A stretch of 64,000 nt of DNA from assembly GCF_030433715.1 (NCBI RefSeq), contig NZ_JAROCC010000012.1, positions 54,283 to 118,282 of the forward strand. The letters are read 5' to 3'. Shown here one piece after another: positions 1 to 10,582 of the stretch (position 1 is its first letter; every line of letters begins with the position of its first letter). Source of the stretch: Sporosarcina highlanderae. Its GTDB lineage: Bacteria; Bacillota; Bacilli; Bacillales_A; Planococcaceae. Below the pieces are notes generated by a model that was given only the letters and a program-made list of their open reading frames with translations, ran no database searches and was not told the origin of the DNA. A program made the translations under genes and the position numbers.

Positions 1-81
1 ATTTTCTGTTAATACGTGAAAGATGGACAAAGCATTATAGGGCAATGTTTGGTAAAATACATATAAGAATGGAGGATGGCT

Positions 82-822
82 ATGACAATTCTTGAAGTAA
101 AAGATGTGACAGGCGGATATACACGAAAACCGGTTTTGCATGACCTATCATTTGAGATTGGCAAGGGTGAACTGGTCGGTTTAATCGGTTTAAATGGGGC
201 TGGGAAAAGTACAACGATTAAACATATTATCGGGCTCATGAATCCCCATGATGGCGAAATAATCGTGAATGGCGTCACTTTTGGAGAAAATCCTGAAGCT
301 TATAGAAAAGCGTTCACATATATACCGGAGACACCGATTTTGTATGAAGAACTTACTTTAAAAGAACATCTTGAGCTTACTGCGATGGCATATGGGCTTG
401 ATAGGGAAGTATTCGAGGCGCGCTCAGAGATGCTTTTGAAAGAATTCATGATGGAGAAACGTTTAAATTGGTTTCCAGCGCATTTCTCGAAAGGGATGCG
501 TCAAAAAGTAATGATCATGTGTGCATTTCTTGTGGAACCTTCCCTTTACATTATCGATGAACCGTTTGTCGGTCTCGATCCGATTGGGATCCGTTCACTT
601 TTGGAGCAGATTTCGGAGCGTAAAGCGAATGGCGCATCCGTTTTAATGTCGACGCATGTCCTGTCCACTGCGGAAAAATATTGTGACCGGATCATCGTTC
701 TCCATGAAGGACGGGTAAGAGCACAGGGAACGATGGATGATTTAAGGAAAGCCTTTAACCGTCCGAAAGCCTCGTTGGACGAGTTGTATATTTCCATGAC
801 TGAGGATCAAGACCATGAATAA
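82..822 (+). CDS. ecsA: ABC transporter ATP-binding protein EcsA
   Basis: ATPase subunit of the Ecs exporter, which in Bacillus supports protein secretion and intramembrane protease function. The 246-residue protein has a Walker A motif (GLNGAGKST, about residue 38), an ABC signature-like FSKGMRQK, Walker B (LYIIDEPFVGLD) and the H-loop STH. An in-frame ATG lies at 76, but GGAGG occupies 71-75 directly before it, so ATG 82, six bases downstream of that ribosome binding site, is the better start. It overlaps ecsB by 8 bp, so the two are translationally coupled. In B. subtilis ecs lies next to hit; that neighbour is outside the window. Confidence 0.93.
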   Translation: MTILEVKDVTGGYTRKPVLHDLSFEIGKGELVGLIGLNGAGKSTTIKHIIGLMNPHDGEIIVNGVTFGENPEAYRKAFTYIPETPILYEELTLKEHLELTAMAYGLDREVFEARSEMLLKEFMMEKRLNWFPAHFSKGMRQKVMIMCAFLVEPSLYIIDEPFVGLDPIGIRSLLEQISERKANGASVLMSTHVLSTAEKYCDRIIVLHEGRVRAQGTMDDLRKAFNRPKASLDELYISMTEDQDHE

Positions 823-2026
823 TTTGCGTGAAATATGGGCGAAGCGGTTTGTCCATTATATGACCGAACTGCAGAAATACATGAAATTTGTGTTTACGGG
901 ACATTTGGCGATTGTCCTTCTATTTACGATCGGGGCAGGGGGGTATGCATATAGCGAATGGTTGAAAGAAGTCCCGCAGAACTTCCCGTCTGCAATCATC
1001 GCATCTGTCCTCATTGGATTGGCACTTGTTTTTGGGGCTCCGGTAACATTGCTCAAACCGGCAGATATTGTGTTCTTCCTTCCTTTGGAAAAGAAACTTG
1101 AGGACTATTTAAACAGATCATTACGGTATTCGTTATTTTCACAGCTACCGATTTCCCTGCTTTTATTCGTCGTTATGATGCCGCTCCTTTCGGCGACGAA
1201 TGTTGCTGGGAAACAGCAATATTTACTCACATTCATTATTATCTTACTTGTGAAATGGATGTATGTTCACACGGAATACCATTACCGACGTGCAAATGAC
1301 GGGGGAGGGGTCTTCAAGGATCAACTTATCCGGTTTATCCTTGCTGCTTTGATACTTTACTCAATGCTTGCGGGTTATCCGCTCTTCATCCCGGTGATTG
1401 GTTTGGTAATGGCTTTCTATTATTTACACTATAAGAAAAAAAGTGCTATCAACCCATTTCCATATGAGCATTTCATCACGCTTGAACAAAATCGGATGAT
1501 GCGTTTTTATCGGTTCGCGAATTATTTTACGGACGTCCCGCATTTAAAAGGATCCGTCAGCCGTCGTGCTTGGCTTGGTTTTTTAGTGCGTCAGGCGAAG
1601 TTTGGACAAACTTCACCACAGCGATATTTATTGAAAAGGACACTTATCCGGACAGATGATACGTTTTGGCTTTGGGTCAGATTAACGGCTCTTTCCATGA
1701 TCGGAGTCGTTCTTATTCCATTCCCGATAGTGGTCTATCTATTTGTCGGTGCATTGGCTTTTGCCTCATCAATCCAACTTGTTCATGCACTACAAGCCGG
1801 CAATGATTTCCGAATGGATATGCTTTTTCCTGAACCGATAAACACTCGGACACCTGCAATTCGTAAAACGGTAAGTTCCGTTCAATTGCTGCAAGCACTA
1901 TTTGTGCTCATCACAGCCCTTATTACGATTGGGATTTCGGTGACGCCTCTACTTATGGCAATCGTCGTTTTACTTGTCTCAGAAGTGACAATCCGTTCTT
2001 CAAATGTAAAAAATAGAGATTGGTAA
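815..2026 (+). CDS. ecsB: ABC transporter permease EcsB
   Basis: Membrane subunit paired with EcsA. The 403-residue protein has several hydrophobic segments (for example about residues 30-50, 62-80, 110-125, 170-200 and the C-terminal 290-395) separated by charged loops, as expected for the EcsB family. Its start overlaps the end of ecsA in a different frame. No EcsC gene follows; the next gene has its own promoter. The substrate of the exporter is not known from sequence. Confidence 0.9.
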   Translation: MNNLREIWAKRFVHYMTELQKYMKFVFTGHLAIVLLFTIGAGGYAYSEWLKEVPQNFPSAIIASVLIGLALVFGAPVTLLKPADIVFFLPLEKKLEDYLNRSLRYSLFSQLPISLLLFVVMMPLLSATNVAGKQQYLLTFIIILLVKWMYVHTEYHYRRANDGGGVFKDQLIRFILAALILYSMLAGYPLFIPVIGLVMAFYYLHYKKKSAINPFPYEHFITLEQNRMMRFYRFANYFTDVPHLKGSVSRRAWLGFLVRQAKFGQTSPQRYLLKRTLIRTDDTFWLWVRLTALSMIGVVLIPFPIVVYLFVGALAFASSIQLVHALQAGNDFRMDMLFPEPINTRTPAIRKTVSSVQLLQALFVLITALITIGISVTPLLMAIVVLLVSEVTIRSSNVKNRDW

Positions 2027-2072
2027 GAGATTCAGCCGAACGGAAAATAATAATAGAATATTCTCAAAAACC

Positions 2073-2101
2073 TTGCAACTGGACCTGCATGTTAGTATAA
2101 T
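2073..2101 (+). promoter_or_regulatory. sigma-A promoter of the IDEAL-domain gene
   Basis: TTGCAA (2073-2078), 17-bp spacer, TATAAT (2096-2101). The predicted start of transcription is only about 12 bases before the GTG start codon at 2120, giving a very short leader. Confidence 0.7.
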
Positions 2102-2119
2102 AAAAAAAAGGCATCAGGG

Positions 2120-2362
2120 GTGAGGGAGATAGAAAATAATTATTCATACGCCGAGTTCTTAAAAGCCGTGGGGAAAAACAGTTCTTCAGCACAAGCGGAG
2201 AGATTATTAAATGATATCTACATGGATCTGTTCCTGAGCCATATTCACCGAGAACAAACAAAGAAACGTCTATGGGAATTGATCGATATTGCATTGGACG
2301 AAAAGGACGAATCGACTTTCAACAGACTGACGGACGAATTGATGAAAGTCGAAGATAATTAA
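2120..2362 (+). CDS. IDEAL domain protein
   Basis: Small protein of 80 residues with a GTG start. The C-terminal half (REQTKKRLWELIDIALDEKDESTFNRLTDEL) has the pattern of the IDEAL domain (named for its short I-D-x-A-L-D motif), found in Bacillales proteins such as YpiB and in ComK-like regulators. The molecular role of stand-alone IDEAL proteins is not established. It lies between ecsB and uvrB with its own promoter and terminator, so it is a one-gene unit. In B. subtilis csbA occupies the slot before uvrB; this protein is not CsbA. Confidence 0.75.
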   Translation: MREIENNYSYAEFLKAVGKNSSSAQAERLLNDIYMDLFLSHIHREQTKKRLWELIDIALDEKDESTFNRLTDELMKVEDN

Positions 2363-2372
2363 CTATAGTTTT

Positions 2373-2430
2373 GCGGGTCTGCCCGGGAGTCTACACTGAC
2401 TACCAAGCAGACCCGCTATTTGTTTTGTTT
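2373..2430 (+). terminator. Rho-independent terminator after the IDEAL gene
   Basis: Perfect 10-bp stem (GCGGGTCTGC 2373-2382 with GCAGACCCGC 2407-2416) followed by a T-rich stretch from 2418. Confidence 0.9.
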
Positions 2431-2435
2431 TTTTT

Positions 2436-2449
2436 AAAACACACGTTCC
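2436..2449 (+). promoter_or_regulatory. LexA (DinR) box upstream of uvrB
   Basis: AAAACACACGTTCC fits the Bacillus LexA consensus CGAACRNRYGTTYC at 12 of 14 positions; only the first two bases differ. It lies 69 bp before the uvrB start and just upstream of an extended -10 (TGTTAAGAT, 2478-2486). SOS control of uvrBA is established in B. subtilis, so the site is expected here. Confidence 0.75.
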
Positions 2450-2517
2450 CTTTTTCTTTTAGTCTAACAAAGAAATATGTTAAGATGTAGATAATTCAAT
2501 ATTGGGGAGGACTCGGT

Positions 2518-4500
2518 ATGGTCCAAAAATTTGATTTACACGCTCCGTACGTCCCTTTAGGCGACCAACCTGCTGCTATAACTAAGCTTGTGGGTGGCAT
2601 AAATGAAGGGAAAAAGCATCAAACGCTCTTAGGGGCGACTGGGACAGGAAAAACATTCACCGTTTCAAACGTAGTAACGGAAATCAATAAACCGACACTT
2701 GTCATCGCACATAATAAAACACTTGCTGGGCAACTTTACAGCGAATTCAAGGAATTTTTTCCGAACAATGCGGTCGAATACTTTGTAAGCTTCTACGACT
2801 TTTATCAACCGGAAGCCTACGTACCGCATACGGATACTTATATAGAAAAAGACGCTACCATCAACGATGAAATCGATAAGCTCCGACACTCGGCCACATC
2901 AGCCCTATTCGAACGGAATGATGTCTTAATCGTAGCTTCCGTCTCCTGCATTTACGGACTTGGATCTCCGGAGGAATATGGAAAGCATGTTGTTTCCCTT
3001 CGGACAGGCATGGAAATCGGCAGAAATGAGCTGCTTCGACGATTTGTCGACATTCAATATTCAAGAAACGACATTAATTTCACTCGAGGAACATTCAGGG
3101 TGAGAGGAGATGTAGTTGAACTATTCCCGGCATCGCAGGACGAACACTGCATTCGTATTGAATTTTTTGGAGATGAAATCGACCGGATCCGTGAAGTCGA
3201 TGCATTGACAGGCGAAATCTTAGGCGATCGGGACCATGTTGCCATATTCCCGGCATCCCACTTCGTTACCGGCGAAGAAAAAATGGTGAAAGCCATTGCG
3301 AATATCGAAACGGAATTGGAAGAACGCCTTAAAATATTAAAAAAAGAAGATAAGCTGCTTGAAGCGCAACGGCTTGAACAAAGAACTCGTTACGACCTCG
3401 AAATGATGAGGGAAATGGGTTTCTGTTCAGGTATCGAAAACTATTCAAGGCATTTAACACTAAGGCCTGCTGGTGCAACGCCTTATACATTATTAGATTA
3501 TTTTCCAGATGATTTCCTTATTGTCATCGATGAAAGCCACGTCACGTTGCCGCAGATTCGCGGAATGTACAATGGTGACCAGGCGCGTAAGCAAGTATTG
3601 GTCGACCACGGATTCCGCCTGCCTTCAGCATTGGACAACAGACCGCTTATGTTCGAAGAATTTGAGAACTATGTACATCAAGCAATCTATGTTTCCGCAA
3701 CTCCGGGCCCATACGAGATCGAGCATACCCCGGAAATGGTTGAGCAGATCATCAGACCGACAGGATTGCTTGACCCGGTAATTGAAGTGCGGCCGATCGA
3801 AGGACAGATCGATGATTTGATCGGTGAAATAAATGAGCGTATTAAACGCAATGAACGGGTATTAATAACAACATTAACGAAAAAGATGTCAGAGGATCTT
3901 ACAGATTACTTGAAAGATATCGGCATTAAAGTCCAATACTTGCATTCCGATATTAAGACTCTTGAGAGGATCGAAATTATCCGTGAGTTAAGATTGGGTA
4001 CCTATGACGTGTTGGTCGGCATTAACTTATTGAGGGAAGGGCTTGATATTCCGGAAGTTTCCCTTGTTACCATTTTAGATGCGGATAAGGAAGGATTCCT
4101 TCGTTCTGAACGTGCTCTTATCCAGACAATTGGACGTGCAGCCCGAAATTCAGAGGGCAAGGTCATCATGTACGCGGACCGCTTTACTGATTCGATGAAA
4201 AAAGCGATTGACGAAACATCAAGGCGTCGGGAAATTCAGAAGGCTTACAATGAAAAGCATGGCATCACCCCGACGACTATTAAAAAAGAAATTCGTGATG
4301 TCATCAGGGCGACCCAAGTTGCTGAGGATACTACGACAGCTCTCGAAAAAGTAACTCAAGGTAGGAAATTAACGAAAGAAGATAAAGCGAAGCTACTTGT
4401 AACGCTTGAAAAAGAAATGAAGGAAGCGGCTAAGGCGCTTGATTTTGAAAGGGCTGCGGAACTTCGAGATAGTATATTAGAATTGAAAGCTGAAGGGTGA
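2518..4500 (+). CDS. uvrB: Excinuclease ABC subunit B
   Basis: Damage-verifying helicase-like subunit of nucleotide excision repair; it takes the lesion from UvrA and recruits UvrC. At 660 residues it has the family length. Visible are Walker A (GATGTGKT, about residue 40), the beta-hairpin region that inserts at the lesion (around [12 protein letters not shown]), helicase motifs V/VI ([19 protein letters not shown]) and the C-terminal UVR motif ([22 protein letters not shown]) that binds UvrC. The start is set by GGGGAGG at 2504-2510, seven bases upstream. It is followed at 7 bp by uvrA, so they form one operon. Confidence 0.98.
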   Translation: MVQKFDLHAPYVPLGDQPAAITKLVGGINEGKKHQTLLGATGTGKTFTVSNVVTEINKPTLVIAHNKTLAGQLYSEFKEFFPNNAVEYFVSFYDFYQPEAYVPHTDTYIEKDATINDEIDKLRHSATSALFERNDVLIVASVSCIYGLGSPEEYGKHVVSLRTGMEIGRNELLRRFVDIQYSRNDINFTRGTFRVRGDVVELFPASQDEHCIRIEFFGDEIDRIREVDALTGEILGDRDHVAIFPASHFVTGEEKMVKAIANIETELEERLKILKKEDKLLEAQRLEQRTRYDLEMMREMGFCSGIENYSRHLTLRPAGATPYTLLDYFPDDFLIVIDESHVTLPQIRGMYNGDQARKQVLVDHGFRLPSALDNRPLMFEEFENYVHQAIYVSATPGPYEIEHTPEMVEQIIRPTGLLDPVIEVRPIEGQIDDLIGEINERIKRNERVLITTLTKKMSEDLTDYLKDIGIKVQYLHSDIKTLERIEIIRELRLGTYDVLVGINLLREGLDIPEVSLVTILDADKEGFLRSERALIQTIGRAARNSEGKVIMYADRFTDSMKKAIDETSRRREIQKAYNEKHGITPTTIKKEIRDVIRATQVAEDTTTALEKVTQGRKLTKEDKAKLLVTLEKEMKEAAKALDFERAAELRDSILELKAEG

Positions 4501-4507
4501 AGACGCG

Positions 4508-7378
4508 ATGAAGAATAAAGAGATCGTCATTCAAGGGGCCAGGGCCCATAATTTAAAAAACATTAACGTCAACATTCCACGTGATCAAATGGTTGTGATA
4601 ACCGGACTGTCAGGCTCAGGTAAATCATCACTTGCTTTCGATACGATTTATGCAGAGGGGCAAAGGAGATATGTCGAATCCCTTTCGGCATATGCCCGCC
4701 AGTTTTTAGGCCAGATGGATAAACCCGATGTGGATGTCATTGAAGGACTGTCACCGGCGATTTCCATTGACCAGAAAACAACGAGCCGAAATCCACGTTC
4801 CACAGTTGGAACAGTGACGGAAATATACGATTATTTACGATTGCTATATGCACGTGTCGGCAAGCCGATCTGTCCGAATCATGGTATCGAAATCACTTCC
4901 CAAACGATTGAGCAGATGGTCGACCGGATTATGCAGCTGCCCGAACGTTCAAGGCTGCAAATTCTTGCACCTGTCATTTCTGGCAGGAAGGGAACCCATG
5001 CAAAGCTGATTGAAGACATAAAAAAGCAGGGCTATGTCCGAATCCGTGTGAATGGGGAAGTAATGGATCTCGATGATAATATTGAACTGAATAAAAATAA
5101 AAAGCATACAATTGAAGTCGTCATCGACAGGATTGTTGTGAAAGAGGGAATCGAAGCCCGCTTAAGCGATTCCTTGGAGTCGGCTTTACGATTAGCCGAA
5201 GGGACCGTTTTAGTCGATGTGATGGAAGTTGAAGAATTGCTATTTAGCGAGCATCATGCCTGCCCACTTTGCGGTTTTTCAATTGGGGAGCTTGAACCAA
5301 GGATGTTCTCATTCAATAGTCCGTTCGGCGCTTGTGGAGAATGTGACGGCTTAGGGACGAAATTAGAAGTTGATCCGGAACTTGTCATCCCGGACACATC
5401 ATTATCATTGAATGAAGATGCAATTGCACCATGGGTACCGACGAGCTCACAATATTATCCTGAGCTTTTGAAGACAATCTGCCGTCATTTTAAAATTCCG
5501 ATGGATGTACCTGTCCAAGACCTTTCGGACGAGGATTTGAATATTATCCTTTACGGTTCTAAGGATCATATGGTCAAATTCCAATATACGAATGAATTCG
5601 GAAATACACGCGTGAATAATATCTATTTTGAAGGTGTCCTTGCAAATGTTGAACGTAGATTCAAGGAAACATCCTCTGATTATATTAGAGAACAAATGGA
5701 GAAATATATGGCGAGCCGTGCTTGCCCGACCTGCCACGGCTATCGATTGAAAGAGGAGACGTTGGCAGTCAAAGTGAATGGCTCGCATATCGGAAAGATA
5801 ACCGAATTATCCATCACGGAAGCCGATCGGTTTTTCAAAAATCTCACACTATCCGAAAAGGATGCCCAAATCGCTAATCTCATCCTACGTGAGATTGAAG
5901 AAAGGTTAGGCTTCCTCGTGAATGTAGGTCTCGACTATTTGTCATTGTCGAGAGCTGCAGGTACATTATCGGGCGGTGAGGCACAGCGGATCAGGTTAGC
6001 CACACAGATCGGCTCCAGATTGACAGGGGTCCTCTACATTTTGGATGAACCTTCGATCGGTCTTCATCAACGAGATAATGACCGTCTGATCGGTACGCTG
6101 CAAAGCATGCGTGATATCGGAAACACGCTTATTGTTGTCGAACATGATGAAGATACGATGATTGCAGCCGATTATTTGATCGATATCGGACCTGGAGCTG
6201 GTGAAGCGGGAGGACAAATCGTTTCAGCTGGAACACCTGAAGAAGTGATGAATGACCCTAAGTCGTTGACCGGTCAATACTTGAGCGGTAAGAAATTCAT
6301 TCCATTGCCGCTTGAAAGACGCGAATCGGATGGACGATTAGTTTCGATAAAAGGGGCATCTGAAAACAACTTGAAAAATGTCGACGCAGATTTTCCGTTA
6401 GGTCAATTCATTGCGGTTACGGGTGTCTCGGGTTCAGGTAAGAGTACGCTTGTTAACGAAGTATTGCATAAAGTGCTCGCCCAAAAACTAAACCGATCGA
6501 AACAAAAACCGGGCCGTTTCACATCGATCACCGGACTTGAGGAATTGGAAAAAGTGATCGATATCGACCAGTCTCCTATCGGAAGGACGCCAAGATCGAA
6601 TCCGGCAACGTATACTGGATTATTTGACGATGTACGTGATGTGTTCGCGATGACGAACGAAGCGAAAGTTAGAGGATACAAAAAAGGCCGTTTCAGTTTC
6701 AACGTAAAAGGCGGACGTTGTGAAGCCTGCCGCGGAGACGGGATTATCAAAATCGAAATGCATTTCCTTCCGGACGTCTATGTGCCGTGTGAGGTTTGTC
6801 ATGGGAAGAGGTACAATCGGGAAACACTGGAAGTGACGTATAAAGGTAAAAATATTGCCGATGTCCTATCAATGACTGTAGAGGATGCGTTACTTTTCTT
6901 TGAAAATATCCCGAAGATCAGCAGGAAACTACAAACAATAGCTGACGTCGGTCTTGGTTATGTCCAACTTGGTCAGCCGGCTACGACGTTATCAGGCGGC
7001 GAGGCGCAGCGGGTCAAGTTAGCATCCGAATTGCATAAGCGTTCAAACGGAAAATCATTTTACATCTTGGACGAGCCGACAACTGGACTGCATGTCCATG
7101 ACATTGAAAAGCTCCTTCATGTGTTACAGCGTTTGGTCGATACAGGAAATACGGTCCTTGTCATTGAACATAATCTTGATGTGATAAAAACTGTCGATCA
7201 TATTATCGACATGGGACCTGAAGGTGGAGACAAAGGCGGTCAGATTATCGCAACAGGCACACCAGAAGAAGTGGCTAAAGTTAAGGAGTCATACACAGGG
7301 CGCTATTTAAAACCGATTCTTGAAAGGGACCGCCAGAGAATGAAAGACCGGATTGAGTCAATTGCATTGGAAAGATAG
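4508..7378 (+). CDS. uvrA: Excinuclease ABC subunit A
   Basis: DNA damage sensor of nucleotide excision repair, a dimeric ABC ATPase. The 956 residues include two ATPase modules (Walker [10 protein letters not shown] near residue 32 and GVSGSGKST near residue 642), two ABC signatures (LSGGEAQR), and zinc-binding Cys clusters (CPLC...CGEC; CEAC...CEVC). Its SD (GGGTGA, 4495-4500) is read through the uvrB stop. The stop codon is immediately followed by the sigma-W-type promoter of the next gene. Confidence 0.98.
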   Translation: MKNKEIVIQGARAHNLKNINVNIPRDQMVVITGLSGSGKSSLAFDTIYAEGQRRYVESLSAYARQFLGQMDKPDVDVIEGLSPAISIDQKTTSRNPRSTVGTVTEIYDYLRLLYARVGKPICPNHGIEITSQTIEQMVDRIMQLPERSRLQILAPVISGRKGTHAKLIEDIKKQGYVRIRVNGEVMDLDDNIELNKNKKHTIEVVIDRIVVKEGIEARLSDSLESALRLAEGTVLVDVMEVEELLFSEHHACPLCGFSIGELEPRMFSFNSPFGACGECDGLGTKLEVDPELVIPDTSLSLNEDAIAPWVPTSSQYYPELLKTICRHFKIPMDVPVQDLSDEDLNIILYGSKDHMVKFQYTNEFGNTRVNNIYFEGVLANVERRFKETSSDYIREQMEKYMASRACPTCHGYRLKEETLAVKVNGSHIGKITELSITEADRFFKNLTLSEKDAQIANLILREIEERLGFLVNVGLDYLSLSRAAGTLSGGEAQRIRLATQIGSRLTGVLYILDEPSIGLHQRDNDRLIGTLQSMRDIGNTLIVVEHDEDTMIAADYLIDIGPGAGEAGGQIVSAGTPEEVMNDPKSLTGQYLSGKKFIPLPLERRESDGRLVSIKGASENNLKNVDADFPLGQFIAVTGVSGSGKSTLVNEVLHKVLAQKLNRSKQKPGRFTSITGLEELEKVIDIDQSPIGRTPRSNPATYTGLFDDVRDVFAMTNEAKVRGYKKGRFSFNVKGGRCEACRGDGIIKIEMHFLPDVYVPCEVCHGKRYNRETLEVTYKGKNIADVLSMTVEDALLFFENIPKISRKLQTIADVGLGYVQLGQPATTLSGGEAQRVKLASELHKRSNGKSFYILDEPTTGLHVHDIEKLLHVLQRLVDTGNTVLVIEHNLDVIKTVDHIIDMGPEGGDKGGQIIATGTPEEVAKVKESYTGRYLKPILERDRQRMKDRIESIALER

Positions 7379-7404
7379 TGAAACCTTATGAAACGTCATT
7401 CGTA
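7379..7404 (+). promoter_or_regulatory. sigma-W-type ECF promoter
   Basis: TGAAAC (7379-7384), exactly 16 bp, CGTA (7401-7404): an exact match to the B. subtilis sigma-W consensus TGAAAC-N16-CGTA. It starts directly after the uvrA stop codon and faces the DUF4097 gene. The B. subtilis counterpart yvlB lies in the sigma-W-dependent yvlABCD operon, so site and gene agree. Confidence 0.85.
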
Positions 7405-7486
7405 TATATAGTATGGAAAGTAAGAGTGATTTAAGGACTCTTGCTGAAGTTGAAATAAAAGGTATACCAAACTAGGAGGCGGAAAG

Positions 7487-8644
7487 ATGCAAAACGAACG
7501 CAAACGTATCTTGACAATGCTGGAAAACGGTACAATTTCAATGGATGAAGCCTTAACTCTTTTGGAAGCGATGGAAAAACCCCCTACGGGAAGTTCCGAT
7601 CAGGCGGAAGAAGTGGTCTTTACAAATGAAAACAGATCCGAACAAGGAAAGCATCAATCTTATTCACAAAATAAGAAAGATCCATCCATGGATGAATTCA
7701 TTGAAGACATAAAGAAAGACTTTGTCACAGTTGGTGACCGCTTCATGCAATTCATGCAGACAGCCGTCGATAAAATGAAAGGGTTCGATTTCGACAAACC
7801 TTTTGGCGGAAGTTCCATCTTCCATCATTCCATTGTAAAAGAAGCGGATGATTTAGATGAAATACTGATTGACGTTGATAATGGGAATATAATTATTCAT
7901 GCAACAGACACTCCCGAAATAAAAGCCGATTTCGTTGTTAAAGCATACGGCGGTAAAACCGAAGAAGAAGCAAGGAAGGAATTCCTTGATAAGTTGATCT
8001 TCTTGATAGATGAAGGGAAGCTGCGCTTACTTAGCGATTTAAAGCTGATTCAAGTAAATGTAGATCTTTTTATCCCGAAGCAAGAGTATAATAAAATCTC
8101 AGCAAGACTCCTGAACGGCCATTTTGCAATGAAAGACCTAACCGTTGATAGATTCAATATTAAAACGGGGAACGGCAAGGTCGACTTGGAGCGGATTGAC
8201 TTTAAAGAGGCGGAACTTGAAACAGGGAATGGTTCAATCCGGCTGAATGAAGGCTCCGGAGAGATGATTGAAGCCGAAACGATGAATGGACGCGTCTATT
8301 TGTTAGGTAAATTAAAAGATGTTGAAGCAAAATCGCTGAACGGCAATGTTATTGTAACAACAACTGATGATGCGGCCCAGAGAATAGATGCGAAAACAGT
8401 AAGTGGAACTGTAGAGATGTATATTCCATCCGACGTTCCGTTACGCGGTGAAATTTCTACGAATATGGGACGCTTGGATCTTCAGTTGAAAGATGTCAAC
8501 AAGACGAATGAGCAAGAGCAATTCCTTCAACGGACAATCAGCTTCTCGAAGGTTGCTGAAAACGAAACGACGCCGCCACTTTCTATTCATGGCGAAGCAA
8601 AAACAGGCTCAGTAATCGTTTGCTATACTGTCAAGCATGACTGA
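7487..8644 (+). CDS. yvlB: DUF4097 family protein, YvlB/LiaX-like
   Basis: Envelope-stress associated protein of 385 residues. The N-terminal segment (QNERKRILTMLENGTISMDEALTLLEAME) is a short helical SHOCT-like domain as in B. subtilis YvlB and enterococcal LiaX. A linker follows (to about residue 115), then a repetitive beta-strand domain (about 120-380) with recurring G-N-G and T-x-N-G turns, typical of DUF4097 beta-helix repeats. In enterococci LiaX links daptomycin/antimicrobial peptide sensing to the Lia response; the Bacillus role is less clear. Good SD (AGGAGG) before ATG 7487. Transcribed alone from a sigma-W promoter and closed by a terminator; the yvlA, yvlC and yvlD partners are absent here. 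Confidence 0.85.
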   Translation: MQNERKRILTMLENGTISMDEALTLLEAMEKPPTGSSDQAEEVVFTNENRSEQGKHQSYSQNKKDPSMDEFIEDIKKDFVTVGDRFMQFMQTAVDKMKGFDFDKPFGGSSIFHHSIVKEADDLDEILIDVDNGNIIIHATDTPEIKADFVVKAYGGKTEEEARKEFLDKLIFLIDEGKLRLLSDLKLIQVNVDLFIPKQEYNKISARLLNGHFAMKDLTVDRFNIKTGNGKVDLERIDFKEAELETGNGSIRLNEGSGEMIEAETMNGRVYLLGKLKDVEAKSLNGNVIVTTTDDAAQRIDAKTVSGTVEMYIPSDVPLRGEISTNMGRLDLQLKDVNKTNEQEQFLQRTISFSKVAENETTPPLSIHGEAKTGSVIVCYTVKHD

Positions 8645-8656
8645 ATGAGTTTTAGA

Positions 8657-8693
8657 CTGTAGGACCCAAGAAATTGGGTGCTACAGTTTTTTT
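8657..8693 (+). terminator. Rho-independent terminator after the DUF4097 gene
   Basis: Stem CTGTAG-G-A-CCCAA / TTGGG-T-G-CTACAG (8657-8686, small internal mismatch) followed by seven T. Confidence 0.88.
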
Positions 8694-8818
8694 ATTTTAG
8701 TGGAAATGATAGTAGGACATCCAGAAAGATGTACAAATTCAGACGAAATTATTTCAAATGTGATTCTTCATGGTAAAATGGAACATAGGTTTAACGGTGG
8801 AGGAAAGGATGGGTGTAT

Positions 8819-9757
8819 ATGTCTGTTGTAACAATAAAGGATGTTCAAAACCAATTTGGACTCGAACTGTTAGCTGGCGAAGGCGGAATCGAGCGAACGA
8901 TCGCAATGAGCGACATTTCACGCCCAGGACTTGAAATGGCGGGCTACTTTGATTTTTATACGAATACACGTGTACAGTTGCTTGGTAAGACAGAGGTCTC
9001 CTTTTTTAATAAACTAAGTCCGGGCGAACGGCTCGATCGCATGGATCGACTATGTACAGCCGAAACACCTGCATTCATTATTGCACATAATATGCAATGT
9101 CCGGTTGAGTTGAAAGAATTGGCGGAAGTACGAAATATCGCCGTACTTCAGACGGAACATCCAACAACAAGATTTTCATCGATGTTGACAAATTTCCTTG
9201 AAGGCCAGTTGGCTCCAATGACAACCGTACATGGCGTGCTTGTAGACGTCTATGGAATCGGGGTCCTAATTACAGGGAAAAGCGGTGTAGGTAAAAGTGA
9301 AACCGCGCTGGAACTTGTGAAAAGGGGACATCGCCTTATTGCGGACGATGCTGTAGAGATTCGACAAGTCGCTAAAAATGTTCTAATCGGTAACGCCCCG
9401 AAACTATTAAATCATATGCTTGAAATACGTGGAGTCGGCATTATCGATATGATGACTCTTTTCGGTGCAAGTGCAGTGAAGGATGACAAGCGGATCCTGA
9501 TGGTCATTGACCTTGAAGTGTGGGATCCAGACAAAGTTTATGACCGCTTAGGCATTGATGAAGAGAAGATGAAAATCATGGATTCCGATTTGACGAAGCT
9601 TACGGTACCTGTCAGACCTGGACGGAATTTATCGGTAATTATTGAAGTGGCAGCAATGGATTATCGCATGAAGCGATTAGGCATTAATGCGGCAGAAACA
9701 TTTTCGAAAAGACTTGATATGGCTATCCAAAATAGCAATGTAGAAGGGATAGAGTAA
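8819..9757 (+). CDS. hprK: HPr kinase/phosphorylase
   Basis: Bifunctional enzyme that phosphorylates and dephosphorylates HPr and Crh at Ser46 in response to fructose-1,6-bisphosphate, ATP and phosphate: the sensor of carbon catabolite repression in Firmicutes. Visible are Walker A (GKSGVGKS, about residue 152) and the HprK signature ([16 protein letters not shown]). ATG 8819 gives 312 residues and aligns with the B. subtilis start; a GTG at 8813 is also possible. First gene of the hprK-lgt-yvoD-ppaX-yvoF operon. An extended -10 (TGGTAAAAT) is visible about 40 bp upstream. Confidence 0.97.
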   Translation: MSVVTIKDVQNQFGLELLAGEGGIERTIAMSDISRPGLEMAGYFDFYTNTRVQLLGKTEVSFFNKLSPGERLDRMDRLCTAETPAFIIAHNMQCPVELKELAEVRNIAVLQTEHPTTRFSSMLTNFLEGQLAPMTTVHGVLVDVYGIGVLITGKSGVGKSETALELVKRGHRLIADDAVEIRQVAKNVLIGNAPKLLNHMLEIRGVGIIDMMTLFGASAVKDDKRILMVIDLEVWDPDKVYDRLGIDEEKMKIMDSDLTKLTVPVRPGRNLSVIIEVAAMDYRMKRLGINAAETFSKRLDMAIQNSNVEGIE

Positions 9758-9760
9758 ATA

Positions 9761-10567
9761 ATGTTCGATTTTCTAACAATTAACCCAATAGCCTTTGAAT
9801 TAGGCCCCATATCGGTCCGTTGGTATGGAATTTTAATAACAACTGGAATTATTCTTGCATTCTTAGTCGTTCAAAAAGAAATGGTGAAACGTGGAATGCA
9901 TCCGGACTTTTTAACGGATCTCCTTATTTGGGCAGTACCAATTTCCATTATAAGTGCACGGATCTATTATGTTATTTTCTCTTGGGACTCGTATAGGGAT
10001 AATCCCGCCGAAATGTTTAAAATTTGGGAGGGCGGCATCGCGATTCATGGTGCATTGATCGGAGCCTTTTTAACAACGTACTTTTTCACTAAGAAACGCG
10101 GTGTTTCTTTCTGGAAAGTGGTGGATATAGCTGTTCCGGGAATTTTAATCGGCCAGATCATTGGTCGATGGGGTAACTTCATGAACCAGGAGGCGCATGG
10201 CGGCCCTGTTTCGGAACAATTTCTTGAAAACACTTGGATTCCCGATTGGATAATGAATCAAATGACGATCGAGGGAGTTACCTACCATCCGACGTTCCTG
10301 TATGAATCCCTATGGAATGTAGTCGGTCTTATCATTGTTCTAATCCTAAGAAGAGTGCGCTTGAAGCGTGGAGAGATCTTCTTCTTTTATTTAGTGTGGT
10401 ATTCAATCGGAAGGTATTTCATCGAAGGAATGAGAACGGATAGTTTGTATGGTGGCGATCTTCGCGCTGCTCAAATTGTATCGATCATTGCAATCCTATT
10501 CGGTGTGATTATGTTCGTTTATAGAAGGTTCGTCAAGAAAGTTAAAGTGGTTTATCAGGATAAATAG
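9761..10567 (+). CDS. lgt: Prolipoprotein diacylglyceryl transferase
   Basis: Integral membrane enzyme that transfers diacylglycerol from phosphatidylglycerol to the lipobox Cys of prelipoproteins. The 268-residue protein has about seven hydrophobic segments and the Lgt signature (GRWGNFMNQEAHGG) with its essential Arg and Asn. Starts 3 bp after hprK, so it is translated from the same message. The lipoprotein at 54.9 kb would be one of its substrates. Confidence 0.97.
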   Translation: MFDFLTINPIAFELGPISVRWYGILITTGIILAFLVVQKEMVKRGMHPDFLTDLLIWAVPISIISARIYYVIFSWDSYRDNPAEMFKIWEGGIAIHGALIGAFLTTYFFTKKRGVSFWKVVDIAVPGILIGQIIGRWGNFMNQEAHGGPVSEQFLENTWIPDWIMNQMTIEGVTYHPTFLYESLWNVVGLIIVLILRRVRLKRGEIFFFYLVWYSIGRYFIEGMRTDSLYGGDLRAAQIVSIIAILFGVIMFVYRRFVKKVKVVYQDK

Positions 10568-10582
10568 AAAAGGGTTGGGGAA

